Source: an uncultured Thermomicrobiales bacterium (GTDB lineage Bacteria; Chloroflexota; Chloroflexia; Thermomicrobiales; UBA6265). From it: 46,043 nucleotides of DNA. The stretch covers positions 1 through 46,043 of the forward strand of contig CADCWF010000015.1 in the NCBI GenBank assembly GCA_902806345.1, read 5' to 3'. This document shows positions 15,448 to 24,911 of this stretch, piece after piece. The position numbers were made by a program, and so were the translations under genes. Under the pieces are notes generated by a model. It had not been told where the DNA came from and did not search any database. It worked only from the letters and a program-made list of their open reading frames with translations. Within the stretch, counting starts at the first letter, position 1; the number at the start of each line of letters is the position of its first letter.

Positions 15448-18400
15448 TCAACCGGATTCCGAATCGGTCTGACTGTTCGTTCGGCGGCGTGGTTTGGGCG
15501 AGGGGTCAGCGCCCGTGCCGGCGGACGCGACGGTTCCGGTCGGCGTCGCCGGAGCTGCCGGCTGGGCGCGGCGCGGTTTTCTCGTGCTCGGTTTGGCGGA
15601 AGCGTTGTCGACCGCGGTGTCCGTCGTGCGGATGACGATCGCCCCCGGTTCCCCGGTCGACGAGCTCTTCCGGGGACGGCTCGTCCGCTTCGACTTCGCC
15701 TCCGGGGCCGAAGGGTCGGGATGGGCGTGCGCCGGAAGCCGATGTGCTCCGTCCGCCGCGACCGGTGCCTCCTCGGGAGGTGGAGCTGCTTTGGCCCGGC
15801 GGTTCTGTGCGCGGACGGGACTCGGTGCCGGGGCGGGTGCCGCCTCGGGCTCCGGAAGGACGAGGTCCGGCAGCTCAATCGGGGCGAAACCGAGCGTCAG
15901 CGACTGCTCGACGATGTCGCGCTTGAGCAGCCGCTCCGCCTCGGCCAGGCGAGACCGCAACGGCCGATCCGGGGCGACATCCGCCAGCATCTCTCGGACT
16001 TGGCGCATCAAGTCGATCGTCTTATTGAAGGTCAGCACTAGGTCGCCCTCGGAGAGCTCGAGCCGCTCCCCGATCTCCGCCATCGTGGCGCCGAGAGCCC
16101 AGGCGCGGGCGGCACCGTAGAAGTTGGGGTTGTGGCCTTCGGAGATGACCAGCCCTTCGGCGTGCTCCTCGCCAAGCACCGCCCGCTCGACGTCCTCGAT
16201 CCGGCGGCGGGCGAGGACGAGCGGGTCCGGCAGGCGGAACTCGTTGCGGTAGCGGAACTCGCGGTCGAAGGAGTACCAGGAGAAAACCTCGGCCAGGTTC
16301 TCCGGCGCCAGGCCGTCAAGGACGCCACGGTCGACGAGTTCACAGAGGATCAGGCCGTCGGTGTCAAAAACCTCGGCCAGCATGTCGGCCTTCTCGGTCG
16401 GGTAGCCGCGGTGGAGGTAACCGAAGCGGTGGAGCACGTTGCGGATGCCGCGGATGACGCCCCGGATCCGCTCCTGCTCGGAGTCGAGCTCACGACCGAG
16501 GCGGGCTTCGAGGTCGCGCCGCTCACGGTCGAGCTTGTCGACCTTCTCCAGGTAGTCGCGGTGCTCCTTGCGCCGCTCACAGAGGTGGCACGGGTGCACC
16601 TGACGACCGGCGAGGAGACTATTCAGCTCGGCGTGGGCGTCCGCGATCTCGGCCTGGAGGTCCGCCTGTTCGACCGCCAGCCGTTCGACTTCGCGGGCGC
16701 GGTGGGCGGCAAGCTCGCCGTCGAGGTCGGGCAGGCCGAGACCGGGCAGTGCCTCCCAGATCGCGGCGAGCTCGTCGCTCGTCACCAGCCGTCGGGGGTC
16801 GGCGATTTCGTCCGGTGGCTCGACCAGGACGGCGGGGAGGGGGAGGAACCGGTCGGTCAGGTGGTCGACCTGACGGTACTCGGTCAGGAGCCGGATGCCG
16901 TCCTCGAACAGGAAGCGGCCGACGCCGCCCTGGCCGCCGCGACCCAGGTAGACGCCCCATCCGTGGCCGCGGGCGTGGGTGACGAGCCCGGGGAGGGCGC
17001 CACGGAAGGCACGACGCAGCGCCTGCCGCCCCGGTTCCGGCCACGGCGTCGAGGTTTCGGCGGCGACCACCGACGAGCGGGCGGATTCCGCGAGGCGCTT
17101 CTCCCGGCCCTGGGCGGCGGTGATCGACCGGACGAGTCGCCGGTAGTCCTCCAGCAGCTCGTCGCCGGCGTCGAGCCCGATCAGGCAGCCCTGGGGAATC
17201 TCGGCGATCTCGCGACCGACCTCGAGGATCTCCTCCTCGGTGTCGCGGATGCGCCCGTTCGACTGGAACTGGTCGAGGCTCTGCTGGAGCAGCGAGCGCA
17301 CGCGCTCACCGTGCGGCGGATCCCAGAGGTTGAGGACGGTGTTGTAGCGGACGGCGAAGGCGGAGCGGACCGGGTGCAGCTCGCCCGTCGCGATCTCGAG
17401 CGTTTCGCGGAAGGTGAACCACGGCGAGTAGGGGACGACGACGGTGCCGAGCTTGTCCATCCCGCGGCGGCCGGCCCGCCCCGACATCTGCTGAAACTCG
17501 TTCGGGATGAGCGCCCGCCGGCGACGGCCGTCCCACTTGCTCATCCGGCCGATGACGACGGTGCGAGCCGGCATGTTGACGCCCAGGGCGAGCGTGTCGG
17601 TGGCGAAGACGACCTCCATCAACCCGCGGGTGAAGAGCACCTCGACCAACTGCTTGAGGATCGGCAGGAGGCCGGCATGGTGGAAGCCGATCCCCTTGCG
17701 GACCAGGTCGGTAATCACCCGGACCTGCACCAGCTCGCGGTCCTCGGGCCGGAGGCCAGCGAGGATCGCCGTTACCGTCTGCTCGATCAGCGCCGCCTGC
17801 CGCTCCCCGATCAGGTGCGGCCTCATGACGGCGAGGCGTTCGGCGAACGACTGGCAATCGTTGCGGCTGAAGAGGAAGTAGATCGCCGGCAGGAGGTCGT
17901 TGGCGGCGAGCGCGTCGACGATCTCGCGCGGCTGGGGTTCGTCCATGTCCGGCATCGCCCGCTCGTTGGGGCGGCGGCTCGGCCCGCCGCGGGCCGCCTG
18001 CCGACGCAGTTCGCCGCCGGTTTGGGGAAAGTCCTTGACCTGGCGGCCGGCGGCGTCGAGGACGAGGTGCATCTTGCCGTGGTGGAAGTAGTGGAGGGCC
18101 AGCGGCACCGCCCGCTCGTAGTGGGTGATCAGGCGGACCGGGCGGTGGGTGCGGCCGATCCAGGCGGCGATCTCATCGGCGTTGTTGACGGTGGCCGAGA
18201 GGCAGATGAGGCGGGCGTGGTCCGGGCAGAGGATGATCGACTCTTCCCAGGTGGTGCCGCGCTCGGGGTCGGCCAGGTAGTGGATCTCGTCGAAGATGAC
18301 GCAGTCGACCTCGTCCAGGTCCCAGGGGGACTGGAGGAGCATGTTCCGGAGGATCTCGGTGGTCATGACGATGACGCGGGCGTCCCGGTTCTCGGAGACG

Positions 18401-18753
18401 TCGCCGGTGAGGAGGCCGACTTCGTCGCCGTAGACGCCGCGGAGGTCACGGAACTTCTGGTTCGAGAGGGCCTTGATCGGGGTGGTGTAGAAGACCTTGC
18501 CGGTGCTTCTCAGGGTCGCCCAGACGCCGAATTCGGCGACGATGGTTTTCCCGGTTCCGGTGGGGGCGGCGACCATCACCGAGTCGCCGCCGATGAGGGT
18601 GCGGATTGCCTCCCGCTGGAACTCGTCGAGCGGGAAGGGGTACATCGTCGCGAACTGATCGATCTCGGCTTCGGTGACGGGGTCTTGGGGCAGGGGAGGC
18701 GTGACCACCGGGCGCAAGACCGGACGCTTCGGCGGTGCCTGAGGCGTCGACAT
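15448..18753 (-). CDS. helY: Ski2-like DExH RNA helicase, HelY family with DSHCT domain
   Basis: Large superfamily-2 helicase related to actinobacterial HelY and eukaryotic Mtr4/Ski2. Counting from the ATG at 18753 (AAGGCAAGG upstream), Walker A APTGTGKT is at 63-70, motif Ia TTPIKALSNQK at 90-100, DEIH (motif II) at 155-158, and SATVNN (motif III) near 180; QQMSGRAGRRGMDKLG (motif VI) closes the second RecA domain. A Cys/His cluster HPCHLCERRKEH in the C-terminal half matches HelY. The DSHCT-like helical end (FSWYSFDREFRYRNEF, GDLVLTFNKTIDLMRQVREML) follows, then a disordered tail of about 120 residues rich in Pro, Ala, Lys and Arg. It probably unwinds RNA during turnover or processing. Alone on its transcript. 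Confidence 0.93.
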   Translation of the reverse strand: MSTPQAPPKRPVLRPVVTPPLPQDPVTEAEIDQFATMYPFPLDEFQREAIRTLIGGDSVMVAAPTGTGKTIVAEFGVWATLRSTGKVFYTTPIKALSNQKFRDLRGVYGDEVGLLTGDVSENRDARVIVMTTEILRNMLLQSPWDLDEVDCVIFDEIHYLADPERGTTWEESIILCPDHARLICLSATVNNADEIAAWIGRTHRPVRLITHYERAVPLALHYFHHGKMHLVLDAAGRQVKDFPQTGGELRRQAARGGPSRRPNERAMPDMDEPQPREIVDALAANDLLPAIYFLFSRNDCQSFAERLAVMRPHLIGERQAALIEQTVTAILAGLRPEDRELVQVRVITDLVRKGIGFHHAGLLPILKQLVEVLFTRGLMEVVFATDTLALGVNMPARTVVIGRMSKWDGRRRRALIPNEFQQMSGRAGRRGMDKLGTVVVPYSPWFTFRETLEIATGELHPVRSAFAVRYNTVLNLWDPPHGERVRSLLQQSLDQFQSNGRIRDTEEEILEVGREIAEIPQGCLIGLDAGDELLEDYRRLVRSITAAQGREKRLAESARSSVVAAETSTPWPEPGRQALRRAFRGALPGLVTHARGHGWGVYLGRGGQGGVGRFLFEDGIRLLTEYRQVDHLTDRFLPLPAVLVEPPDEIADPRRLVTSDELAAIWEALPGLGLPDLDGELAAHRAREVERLAVEQADLQAEIADAHAELNSLLAGRQVHPCHLCERRKEHRDYLEKVDKLDRERRDLEARLGRELDSEQERIRGVIRGIRNVLHRFGYLHRGYPTEKADMLAEVFDTDGLILCELVDRGVLDGLAPENLAEVFSWYSFDREFRYRNEFRLPDPLVLARRRIEDVERAVLGEEHAEGLVISEGHNPNFYGAARAWALGATMAEIGERLELSEGDLVLTFNKTIDLMRQVREMLADVAPDRPLRSRLAEAERLLKRDIVEQSLTLGFAPIELPDLVLPEPEAAPAPAPSPVRAQNRRAKAAPPPEEAPVAADGAHRLPAHAHPDPSAPEAKSKRTSRPRKSSSTGEPGAIVIRTTDTAVDNASAKPSTRKPRRAQPAAPATPTGTVASAGTGADPSPKPRRRTNSQTDSESG

Positions 18754-18921
18754 CCTTGCCTTCGTGTTGTTGCCGGTGCGGCGCTGGGCCACGCGTCCCC
18801 GTTCCTCCCCGACCCGCGAGGCGCGAGCTTGTCGGAGCATAGCGCAGGCCGGGGAACCGACGCCGGGGCAACGGGGCAACGGCGTTCGTCGGGATCGCGC
18901 CGCCACCTCACGAGCGAGCGG

Positions 18922-19434
18922 CTACCAGCCCTGGGTCCCGGGATCGCCCTTGAATGGCCCGACGATCTCGGAGGTGATCCAGCCGCCGTAGAAGTCACCC
19001 GGTTGCGAGGTCACCCGCTCGCCATCGACGAAGCAGGCGTCCATCCGGCTGGGGTAGAAGGCGACGTAGCGGGCGAGGGGGGCGAAGGCCGGCTCCGGGT
19101 CGGGGTAACACCAGGCGGCGTCATGGGCGGAGCGCTCCCTAACGGTCACCGTGTAGTAGATGGCGATGCCCTTCCACTCGCAAACGGTTTGACGCACGGA
19201 GCGACGTAAGAACTCGACCCGGATGTCTTCCGGCGGGATGTAGTAGACGGGGGGATGGCTCGTCTCCAGCACCCGGAGCGCGGCGCGGCTCTCGGCGATC
19301 GTCTCTCCGGCGAGCTCGACCCGGACGAGGCGGCTGCTGGGTTCGAGCCGAGGTGGTCGGGGGTAATCCCAGACGGACTCCTGGCCCGGTCCGGGCGCGA
19401 TCCGGGGAGGCATCGTGCGTCCTGCCATCTTCAT
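18922..19434 (-). CDS. DUF427 domain-containing protein
   Basis: A 170-residue protein of the DUF427 family, small beta-barrel proteins of unknown biochemical role. The core shows VRVELAGETIAESRAALRVLETSHPPVYYIPPEDI, then CEWKGIAIYYTV and AWCYPDPEPAFAPLARYVAFYP, and ends with the typical YGGWIT stretch. The ATG at 19434 has AAAGGA close upstream; an ATG two codons later is equally possible. It stands alone between the helicase and thiL, divergent from the latter. No function is claimed. Confidence 0.85.
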   Translation of the reverse strand: MKMAGRTMPPRIAPGPGQESVWDYPRPPRLEPSSRLVRVELAGETIAESRAALRVLETSHPPVYYIPPEDIRVEFLRRSVRQTVCEWKGIAIYYTVTVRERSAHDAAWCYPDPEPAFAPLARYVAFYPSRMDACFVDGERVTSQPGDFYGGWITSEIVGPFKGDPGTQGW

Positions 19435-19841
19435 CGTTCCTTTCGTCGAACATTGCGGGATTCGCAATCGATCTTTGCGTTCCAAGGAGTGGCGTGTCCA
19501 GGGAGGGGTGTTGGAAAAGGACCGGCAGCCGCTCTGCCACGACCGGCCCTCGCTGGACCGGCTCGGGCAGCGAAGGATGCGGGAGCCTCGAGTTCGGGCA
19601 CCGGACCCCCCAGAGGATGCCGTGGAGCCCCGCGAGGTGGATCTCCGGGAGCTCCCGGACGGATCGCTTCTCCGCCACCTCCCGGGGGTCGGAGAAGTCG
19701 GCGGAGGAGCATCCGTGGATCTCGTGGCAGGAAACAGTAGACACCCATTTTGCAGGCGTTGGCGACCGGCGGGCTACGGGAGCAGTCGCTCCCCGGCCAC
19801 GGTAGCATCGCCGCCCGGTACGGGCCGGGATGGAGGCAGGG
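19435..19841. other. Divergent intergenic region, DUF427 gene to thiL
   Basis: About 400 bases without a convincing gene. It must hold the two outward promoters. A short stem GGGAGC-AGTC-GCTCCC and a -10-like TAGCAT occur shortly before thiL, but no good -35 pairs with it. Confidence 0.4.
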
Positions 19842-20876
19842 ATGGGGCAGGGGCCGAGGACGGTGCGGGAGGCAGGCGAGTTCGGGCTGATCGCCGAGCT
19901 CGCGGTGGCGCTGCCGGAGGCGGCGCGGGCGGGACCGGAGTTGGGGATCGGGATCGGGGACGACGCCGCGGTCTGGACCCCGAGCCCGGGCGAAGCGGTC
20001 GTGGTCACAACCGACAGCCTCGTCGAGGGTATCCACTTCCGCCTCGACTGGACGGACTGGCTCTCGCTCGGGCACAAGGCGCTCGCCGTCAATCTATCGG
20101 ATCTGGCGGCGATGGGTGCCGTGCCAAGGATCGCCACCGTCTCGCTCGGGCTCCGCGGGGACGAACCGGTGGAGGATCTGCGGAACCTCTACCGCGGTCT
20201 CGGGGCACTGGCGGCGCGGACTGGGACGCGGATCGCGGGCGGTGACATCGTCCGCTCGCCGCACGGACGCGCGCTCCACGTGACGGCCCTCGGCGAGACG
20301 CGGGGGGGACGGGTGCTCCGCCGCGATGGCGCCAGATCGGGGGATGTGGTGGCCGTCTCCGGCACGCTCGGCGCCTCGGCGGCCGGGATGGCCCTGCTGG
20401 CCGGGGAGGGCGACCGCCGGGCCGCCACGGCCGACGTGCTCGTCGCCGCCCACCTGCGGCCGGAGCCGCGCCTCGCCCTGGGCCGGAGCCTGGTCGAGGT
20501 GGGCGCCTCCGCAGCGATGGACCTCAGCGACGGACTCTACGGCGACCTGCCGAAGATCCTCGCGGCGAGCCGGGTCTCGGCCCGGATCGATCTCGGGCGG
20601 TTGCCGGTTGCCGCCGCGGTGCGGGCGCTGTTCCCCGAGCGGTGGCTGGACTTGGCAACCCGCGGCGGCGAAGACTACGAGCTGCTCTTCACGGTGCCGT
20701 CGACACGATGGGATGAGGTGGACAAGGCAACACGGGACGTCGGATCGACGGTGACGGCGATCGGCGAGGTCGTGCCCGCCACGGCGGCGGGGCCGCGGAT
20801 GGTGGTCTTCGGGCTCGGCGGTGGCGAGCGAGAGATTGCGCCGGGCGCATTCGACCACTTTGAGGGAGATGGGTAG
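19842..20876 (+). CDS. thiL: Thiamine-monophosphate kinase ThiL
   Basis: Phosphorylates thiamine monophosphate to thiamine diphosphate, the last step of cofactor synthesis, in the cytosol. GEFGLIAELA near the N-terminus, GIGDDAAVW, TTDSLVEGIHFRLDWTDWLSLGHKALAVNLSDLAAMGA, GGDIVRS (Mg-ATP binding) and AAMDLSDGLYGDLPKIL are the ThiL/PurM-fold signatures in order, and a GGEDYELLFTV stretch follows. About 344 residues. The second of two ATGs (19842) has a GGAGGCAGGG stretch before it and is preferred to that at 19830. No other thiamine genes are nearby and no TPP riboswitch was recognised upstream. Confidence 0.95.
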   Translation: MGQGPRTVREAGEFGLIAELAVALPEAARAGPELGIGIGDDAAVWTPSPGEAVVVTTDSLVEGIHFRLDWTDWLSLGHKALAVNLSDLAAMGAVPRIATVSLGLRGDEPVEDLRNLYRGLGALAARTGTRIAGGDIVRSPHGRALHVTALGETRGGRVLRRDGARSGDVVAVSGTLGASAAGMALLAGEGDRRAATADVLVAAHLRPEPRLALGRSLVEVGASAAMDLSDGLYGDLPKILAASRVSARIDLGRLPVAAAVRALFPERWLDLATRGGEDYELLFTVPSTRWDEVDKATRDVGSTVTAIGEVVPATAAGPRMVVFGLGGGEREIAPGAFDHFEGDG

Positions 20877-21113
20877 CGGCGAGGCGTACTTACGGAGGGG
20901 CGACTCCCGGTTCGCTCCCGGTTTTCGATCCCGGCGCAGGCACCGCGGCGGCTGGCGGGACGCCCCGCCGTCATCCTTGGTTGCCCGACGAGCTGTGCAT
21001 CTGCGACCCGACTGTGACCCGACTGTGGGCTTCTGAGGAGCACCGGACAGGACTCGGCGGTTGCCGCTCGCTCGCACCCTTGGGGGAGAGCGCGGCGGGC
21101 GAACGACTCAAGA

Positions 21114-21140
21114 GCGGTTGAGACCGTTGTGCTCAACCGC
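21114..21140. terminator. Hairpin spanning the PhoA-like stop codon
   Basis: GCGGTTGAG and CTCAACCGC (9 bp) flank a 9-base loop. The stem includes the alkaline phosphatase stop codon (21133-21135). The thiL gene converges from the left, so it may end transcripts from both sides. An alternating CG run follows on the gene side. Confidence 0.45.
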
Positions 21141-22410
21141 GCGCGCGCGCCGCTGCCGTTTCCATGGCTCGCGCTTCCACCAGGCCGAGCGATTCGGCGA
21201 CGACCTCGAACAACCGCGTGTTCTCGTAGAAACCAGCTAGCGCCTCGGCACCAGGCCCGGTGGCGGTGAGCGGTACGGTGGCGGCAGTGTGGCCGGTGGT
21301 AGCCCAGCCGACGACGAAGCCGAATGGCTCGTCGGCGACCGGGAAGGGGCCGTCTTCGCCGGCGAGTAGTGTGTCGAGGAGACCGCCGCCGGGCTCGTAG
21401 GGGTAGGGGGCGTCGGCCGACCCGGCGACTGCCATACCACCGGTCTCGTGGTCGGCGGTGACGATCACGAGCGTCTCCGGGTCCTGCTCAGCATAAGCGA
21501 GGGCGACCTGGACCGCGCGGTCGAGTTCGAGGACGCCCTTCAGCGTCAGTGGGGCGTTGTTGCGGTGGGCCATCCGGTCGATCGCCGACTCCTCGACCAT
21601 CAGGAAGAAGCCCTCAGGGTTGCGGGAAAGGATCTCGACAGCGGCGCCCGTCATCTCGGCCAGGGTGACCGCGGGGACGTAGCTGCCGCCCTCCCCCTCG
21701 GCGGCTTGTTCGAACATCTCCTGGGCGGCGAACAGCCCCAACAACCTGGCGACGCCCCGGTCGTTCGCGGCCCCAACGAGGTCGCCGGCGTTGGAGACCT
21801 GCCGGTAGCCGAGGTGGGCGGCATCAGCAACGAGGTCTCCCGCCGTCCCCCGCCCCTGGAGCCGGGGGTCGTCGCTGCCGAAGGGGTCCGGGGCGCCTTC
21901 TGGCAGCCACCAGGCGGCGCCCCCCCCCAGGATGACGTCGACGCCGCTCTCGTGCAGGTACTGGCGGGCGACTTCACTCTGGTCGGATCGGTGGATGACG
22001 TGGGCGCCAAAGGCGGCCGGGGTCGCGTCGGTCACCTGACAGGTCGTGACGAGACCGACTGACTTGCCGGCTCGCTTGGCGAGCTCCAGCAGCGTCGTCC
22101 GAGGGCGACCGGAGGGGTCGATCGAGACCGCGCCGTTTGTTGTCTTGATGCCGGTCGCGATCGCGGTGGCGGCGGCCGCCGAGTCCGTCACGAACGAAGC
22201 TGGGTCGGCCGAGAGGGTGGCCATCTCACCGACGACGGGAAGGCGGTCCATGATCAGGCGGCCGCGGCGACCGGCGAGCAGGAGTTGGCCGGCGAAGCGG
22301 TGGGCGGCGCCCATGCCATCGCCGATCAGGATGATGGCGCTGCGGGCTTCGGCACGGTGTCCGTTTGCCGAACGGATCGGGTTGGTCGCCTGGTGGAGCG
22401 CCTGGTTCAC
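21133..22410 (-). CDS. Alkaline phosphatase, PhoA family, no visible signal peptide
   Basis: Zinc-dependent phosphomonoesterase, 425 residues from the GTG at 22410 (GGGAGGGAAC directly upstream). All key residues appear: Asp31 in LIGDGMG, the nucleophile Ser77 in VTDSAAAATAIATG, the Glu/Asp/His ligands in VEESAIDRMAHRNN, VTADHETGG, and the last His in GWATTGHTAATVPL. The family normally works outside the cytoplasm, yet the N-terminus (about 25 residues before the first strand) is polar and has no Sec or Tat signal. An upstream ATG at 22527 would add a weakly hydrophobic Cys-containing stretch but has no ribosome-binding site and falls in a hairpin. It sits downstream of phoX in the same direction, pointing to phosphate scavenging. 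Confidence 0.9.
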   Translation of the reverse strand: MNQALHQATNPIRSANGHRAEARSAIILIGDGMGAAHRFAGQLLLAGRRGRLIMDRLPVVGEMATLSADPASFVTDSAAAATAIATGIKTTNGAVSIDPSGRPRTTLLELAKRAGKSVGLVTTCQVTDATPAAFGAHVIHRSDQSEVARQYLHESGVDVILGGGAAWWLPEGAPDPFGSDDPRLQGRGTAGDLVADAAHLGYRQVSNAGDLVGAANDRGVARLLGLFAAQEMFEQAAEGEGGSYVPAVTLAEMTGAAVEILSRNPEGFFLMVEESAIDRMAHRNNAPLTLKGVLELDRAVQVALAYAEQDPETLVIVTADHETGGMAVAGSADAPYPYEPGGGLLDTLLAGEDGPFPVADEPFGFVVGWATTGHTAATVPLTATGPGAEALAGFYENTRLFEVVAESLGLVEARAMETAAARARG

Positions 22411-22509
22411 GTTCCCTCCCTCGGGGCGGTACGGTCGGGGCGCGACGACCTGAGCCAGGCGGGGACGGCGGCGCGCTCCGAGCGAGCATGCCACGCAGCG
22501 CAGGAACCA

Positions 22510-22546
22510 TGCAGCCCCCGCTCCCATTTGGGAACGGGGGCTGCAC
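22510..22546 (-). terminator. Long hairpin between phoX and the PhoA-like gene
   Basis: TGCAGCCCCCG and CGGGGGCTGCA pair, and the stem continues as TCCCA/TGGGA after one mismatch, giving about 16 paired bases. It lies some 55 bases after the phoX stop and upstream of the PhoA-like start, so it probably separates the two transcripts. No U-run is present. Confidence 0.6.
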
Positions 22547-22599
22547 GCGGGAGCGGGGATGAGGTGCGGCAGTCGCGGGTCACCGACCCGGTCGGATGG

Positions 22600-24624
22600 T
22601 TATCCGCGGCCGTTGCCGACGCGGGCGGTGCCGTCGCGGGCCTGGATCAGGACCACCGACGGACGGGGCGGCGCGGAGCCGCCGTCCGGCCAGCGGGTCA
22701 TCGGCTCCTTGTAGGTGCCCCCCTCGCCAGGATGCTGGATCGAGACGAAGAGGGCCGAGTTGTCCGGGTTGAAGACCGGACCGGACACCTCGCCGCCGGG
22801 GACGCTGCTGAAGAACTGCTGGACGTGGCCGCGCGCCTCGCCCTCGGTCGGGGCGACGAAGAGGCCGTCGTTGCCGGGCAGGTTGTTCGGCATCCCGTCG
22901 GTCGAGATCCAGAGGTTGCCGTCGACATCGAAGGTGATGTTGTCGGGCGAGGAGATTGGGCTGACTTCGTCGCGCGAGAACCCGCCGAAGTAGGTCGAGC
23001 CCTGGGCCGGGTCGCCGGCGAGCAAGAACATCTCCCAGGTGAAGGTCGTTCCAGCGTGGTCGTCGTTCTCCTCGGTGATCTCGATGATGTGGCCGTGGAG
23101 ATTGTTGATTCGCGGGTTCGCCTCGTCGACCTGGTCGATCTCGCGCTGGTTGTTGTTGGTCAGGACCAGGTAGACCTTGCCGGTGACCGGGTTCGCCTCG
23201 AAGTCCTCCGGGCGGTCCATCTTGGTGGCGCCAACGGCGTCGCCGGCGAAGCGGGCGTCGATGACGACATCGGCCTGGGAGGCGAAGCCGTTCGCCTCCG
23301 TCAGCTCGCCCTGGCCGTGGACGAGCGGCAGCCATTCGCCGGTGCCGTCGTCGTTGAAGCGGGCGACGTAGAGCGTGCCCTCGTCGAGCAGGTCCAGGTT
23401 GGCGGCGCGGTCGTCCGGGTTGAAGCGGTCGGCGGTAACGAACTTGTAGGCGTACTCGAACCGCTCGTCGTCGCCGGAGTAGATGACGACCTGACCCTCG
23501 GGTGCGACGAAGGAGGTGTGGCCTTCGTGCTTGTTGCGGCCAAGGGCGGTCCGCTTCTTCGGCGTGCTCTCCGGGTCGTAGGGGTCGAACTCGATGCCCC
23601 AGCCGTAGCGGAATGGCTCGTTCGGCTCCTGGGCAACGTCGAACCGCTCGTAGAACTCCTCCCAGCGCCGCTCACTGGAGCCCTCGGTGATGCCGAACCG
23701 CTCGTGGCTGGCGTAAGCGGGAGCGTCGGCGCCGAGCGCTTCGAGATTGGCGAAGTACTGCTGGAAGTTCTCCTCGCCGGAGATCACGGTCCCCCAGGGG
23801 GTCTTGCCGCCGGCGCAGTTGTTCAGGGTGCCGGTCACCTCCCGGCCGGTCGTGTCGGCTGCGGTCTGCATCCGGGCGTTGCCGGCGGCGGGGCCGGAGA
23901 CGCTCATCGGGGTGGTGGCGGTCAGGCGGCGGTTGTAGGGCGAATCGAGCACGACCCGCCAGGCGCCGGCCTCGTCGCGCCGGACCTCGACGACCGAAAG
24001 CCCGTGGGCGGCGAGCTCGGTGTCGACGATCTCCTTGGTCGGGTTGGTCAGGAACTCGGGCACGGGCGGGGCGTCGTCGGCGACGGGAGCCTCGGTGTAC
24101 TCCGGGTTGGCCGTCAGATAGCCGGGGAACATGAGTTCCGGGTTGGTGTACTCGTGGTTGACGACGAGAAGGCCGTGGTCGTTGCTGTCTGAGCCCTGGG
24201 GCAGCGGCATGAACTCGATCCAGTCGCAGTTGTAGCCGAACTGCATCTCCTGAGCGGCGGCCGACTGGGCGGCGGGGTCGAAGCCCGGGGCGCCGGACAT
24301 GATCGGGTCGCCCCAGCGGAGGAACGCCGTCATCGTGTGGCCGGGTGCGACGACCGGGCTGTCGCCGGCGTCGAGGGCGATCGGCTCGAAGCCGAGGGCG
24401 CCGACGCGGCCGACAGGATTGCCGGCCACCGGAGTCGCGGTCTGGGCGGCGACGGTGAGGCGGGGTCCGGTGACCGAGACGGCGGCGGCAGCGGTCGAAC
24501 CGGCGGCAACCTTGACCAGCCCGCGGCGGCTGAGGCGGCGGCCGAGGACGTCCTGGAACGTGTCGCCCCGGCCGTTGCCGGAGAGCACGCGGTGCTTGTC
24601 GCCCTCGTAGTCGATGAATGGCAC
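22600..24624 (-). CDS. phoX: PhoX family alkaline phosphatase (DUF839), Tat-exported
   Basis: Calcium/iron-dependent phosphatase of the PhoX family that frees phosphate from organic esters outside the cell. The N-terminus holds a twin-arginine signal LSRRGLVKVAAGS (about residue 31-43) with an Ala/Val-rich core. Later motifs include VVNHEYTNPELMFPGY, NNCAGGKTPWGTVISGEENFQQYF (the cofactor-Cys region typical of PhoX) and GRNKHEGHTSFVAPEGQ with acidic and His metal ligands; the C-terminal half is a beta-propeller with NITFDVDGNLWISTDG. 674 residues, normal. The GTG at 24624 is preceded by GGGAGGA. It is divergent from an iron-type solute-binding protein. Confidence 0.93.
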   Translation of the reverse strand: MPFIDYEGDKHRVLSGNGRGDTFQDVLGRRLSRRGLVKVAAGSTAAAAVSVTGPRLTVAAQTATPVAGNPVGRVGALGFEPIALDAGDSPVVAPGHTMTAFLRWGDPIMSGAPGFDPAAQSAAAQEMQFGYNCDWIEFMPLPQGSDSNDHGLLVVNHEYTNPELMFPGYLTANPEYTEAPVADDAPPVPEFLTNPTKEIVDTELAAHGLSVVEVRRDEAGAWRVVLDSPYNRRLTATTPMSVSGPAAGNARMQTAADTTGREVTGTLNNCAGGKTPWGTVISGEENFQQYFANLEALGADAPAYASHERFGITEGSSERRWEEFYERFDVAQEPNEPFRYGWGIEFDPYDPESTPKKRTALGRNKHEGHTSFVAPEGQVVIYSGDDERFEYAYKFVTADRFNPDDRAANLDLLDEGTLYVARFNDDGTGEWLPLVHGQGELTEANGFASQADVVIDARFAGDAVGATKMDRPEDFEANPVTGKVYLVLTNNNQREIDQVDEANPRINNLHGHIIEITEENDDHAGTTFTWEMFLLAGDPAQGSTYFGGFSRDEVSPISSPDNITFDVDGNLWISTDGMPNNLPGNDGLFVAPTEGEARGHVQQFFSSVPGGEVSGPVFNPDNSALFVSIQHPGEGGTYKEPMTRWPDGGSAPPRPSVVLIQARDGTARVGNGRG

Positions 24625-24809
24625 GGGATCGTTCCTCCCTGTTCGTCGTGGCGCGGATGCCCACGCCAGCGGTGGTCCATCCTCGGAGGCGCGGTCGAAC
24701 CACCGGCCGACCGGATGAACCCTGACGCCATGGTAGGCAGCCGGGTCCGCGGACGTGCTAAGCGGCTCCTAAAGTGCCGGCACCCGCACCGCAAGTCCGA
24801 CCGCCACTC

Positions 24810-24870
24810 TTGACAGCGTAGCAAAGACGATCCTACCCTCGGGTCAATTCCGACGAATGAGATCGGAATT
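24810..24870 (+). promoter_or_regulatory. Promoter with inverted repeat near the start site
   Basis: A perfect -35 TTGACA (24810-24815) and a -10-like TACCCT (24834-24839) are 18 bases apart. Just downstream an inverted repeat AATTCCGA (24846-24853) / TCGGAATT (24863-24870) with a 9-base spacer covers the expected +1 to +25 region and may be an operator for the solute-binding-protein gene. Confidence 0.55.
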
Positions 24871-24911
24871 AGGAGCGATGGGGCGGCAGCCCGCCCGGGA
24901 GGAGCGACGAC

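Noticed and set aside
16132..19209. 1025-codon open frame antisense to the helicase gene
   Set aside because: Acidic, repetitive translation mirroring the helicase codons; no motif or ribosome-binding site. The helicase has all its motifs on the other strand.
22285..24192. 635-codon open frame antisense to phoX
   Set aside because: Val/Gly/Ala/Asp-rich mirror translation with no recognisable domain; phoX is complete.
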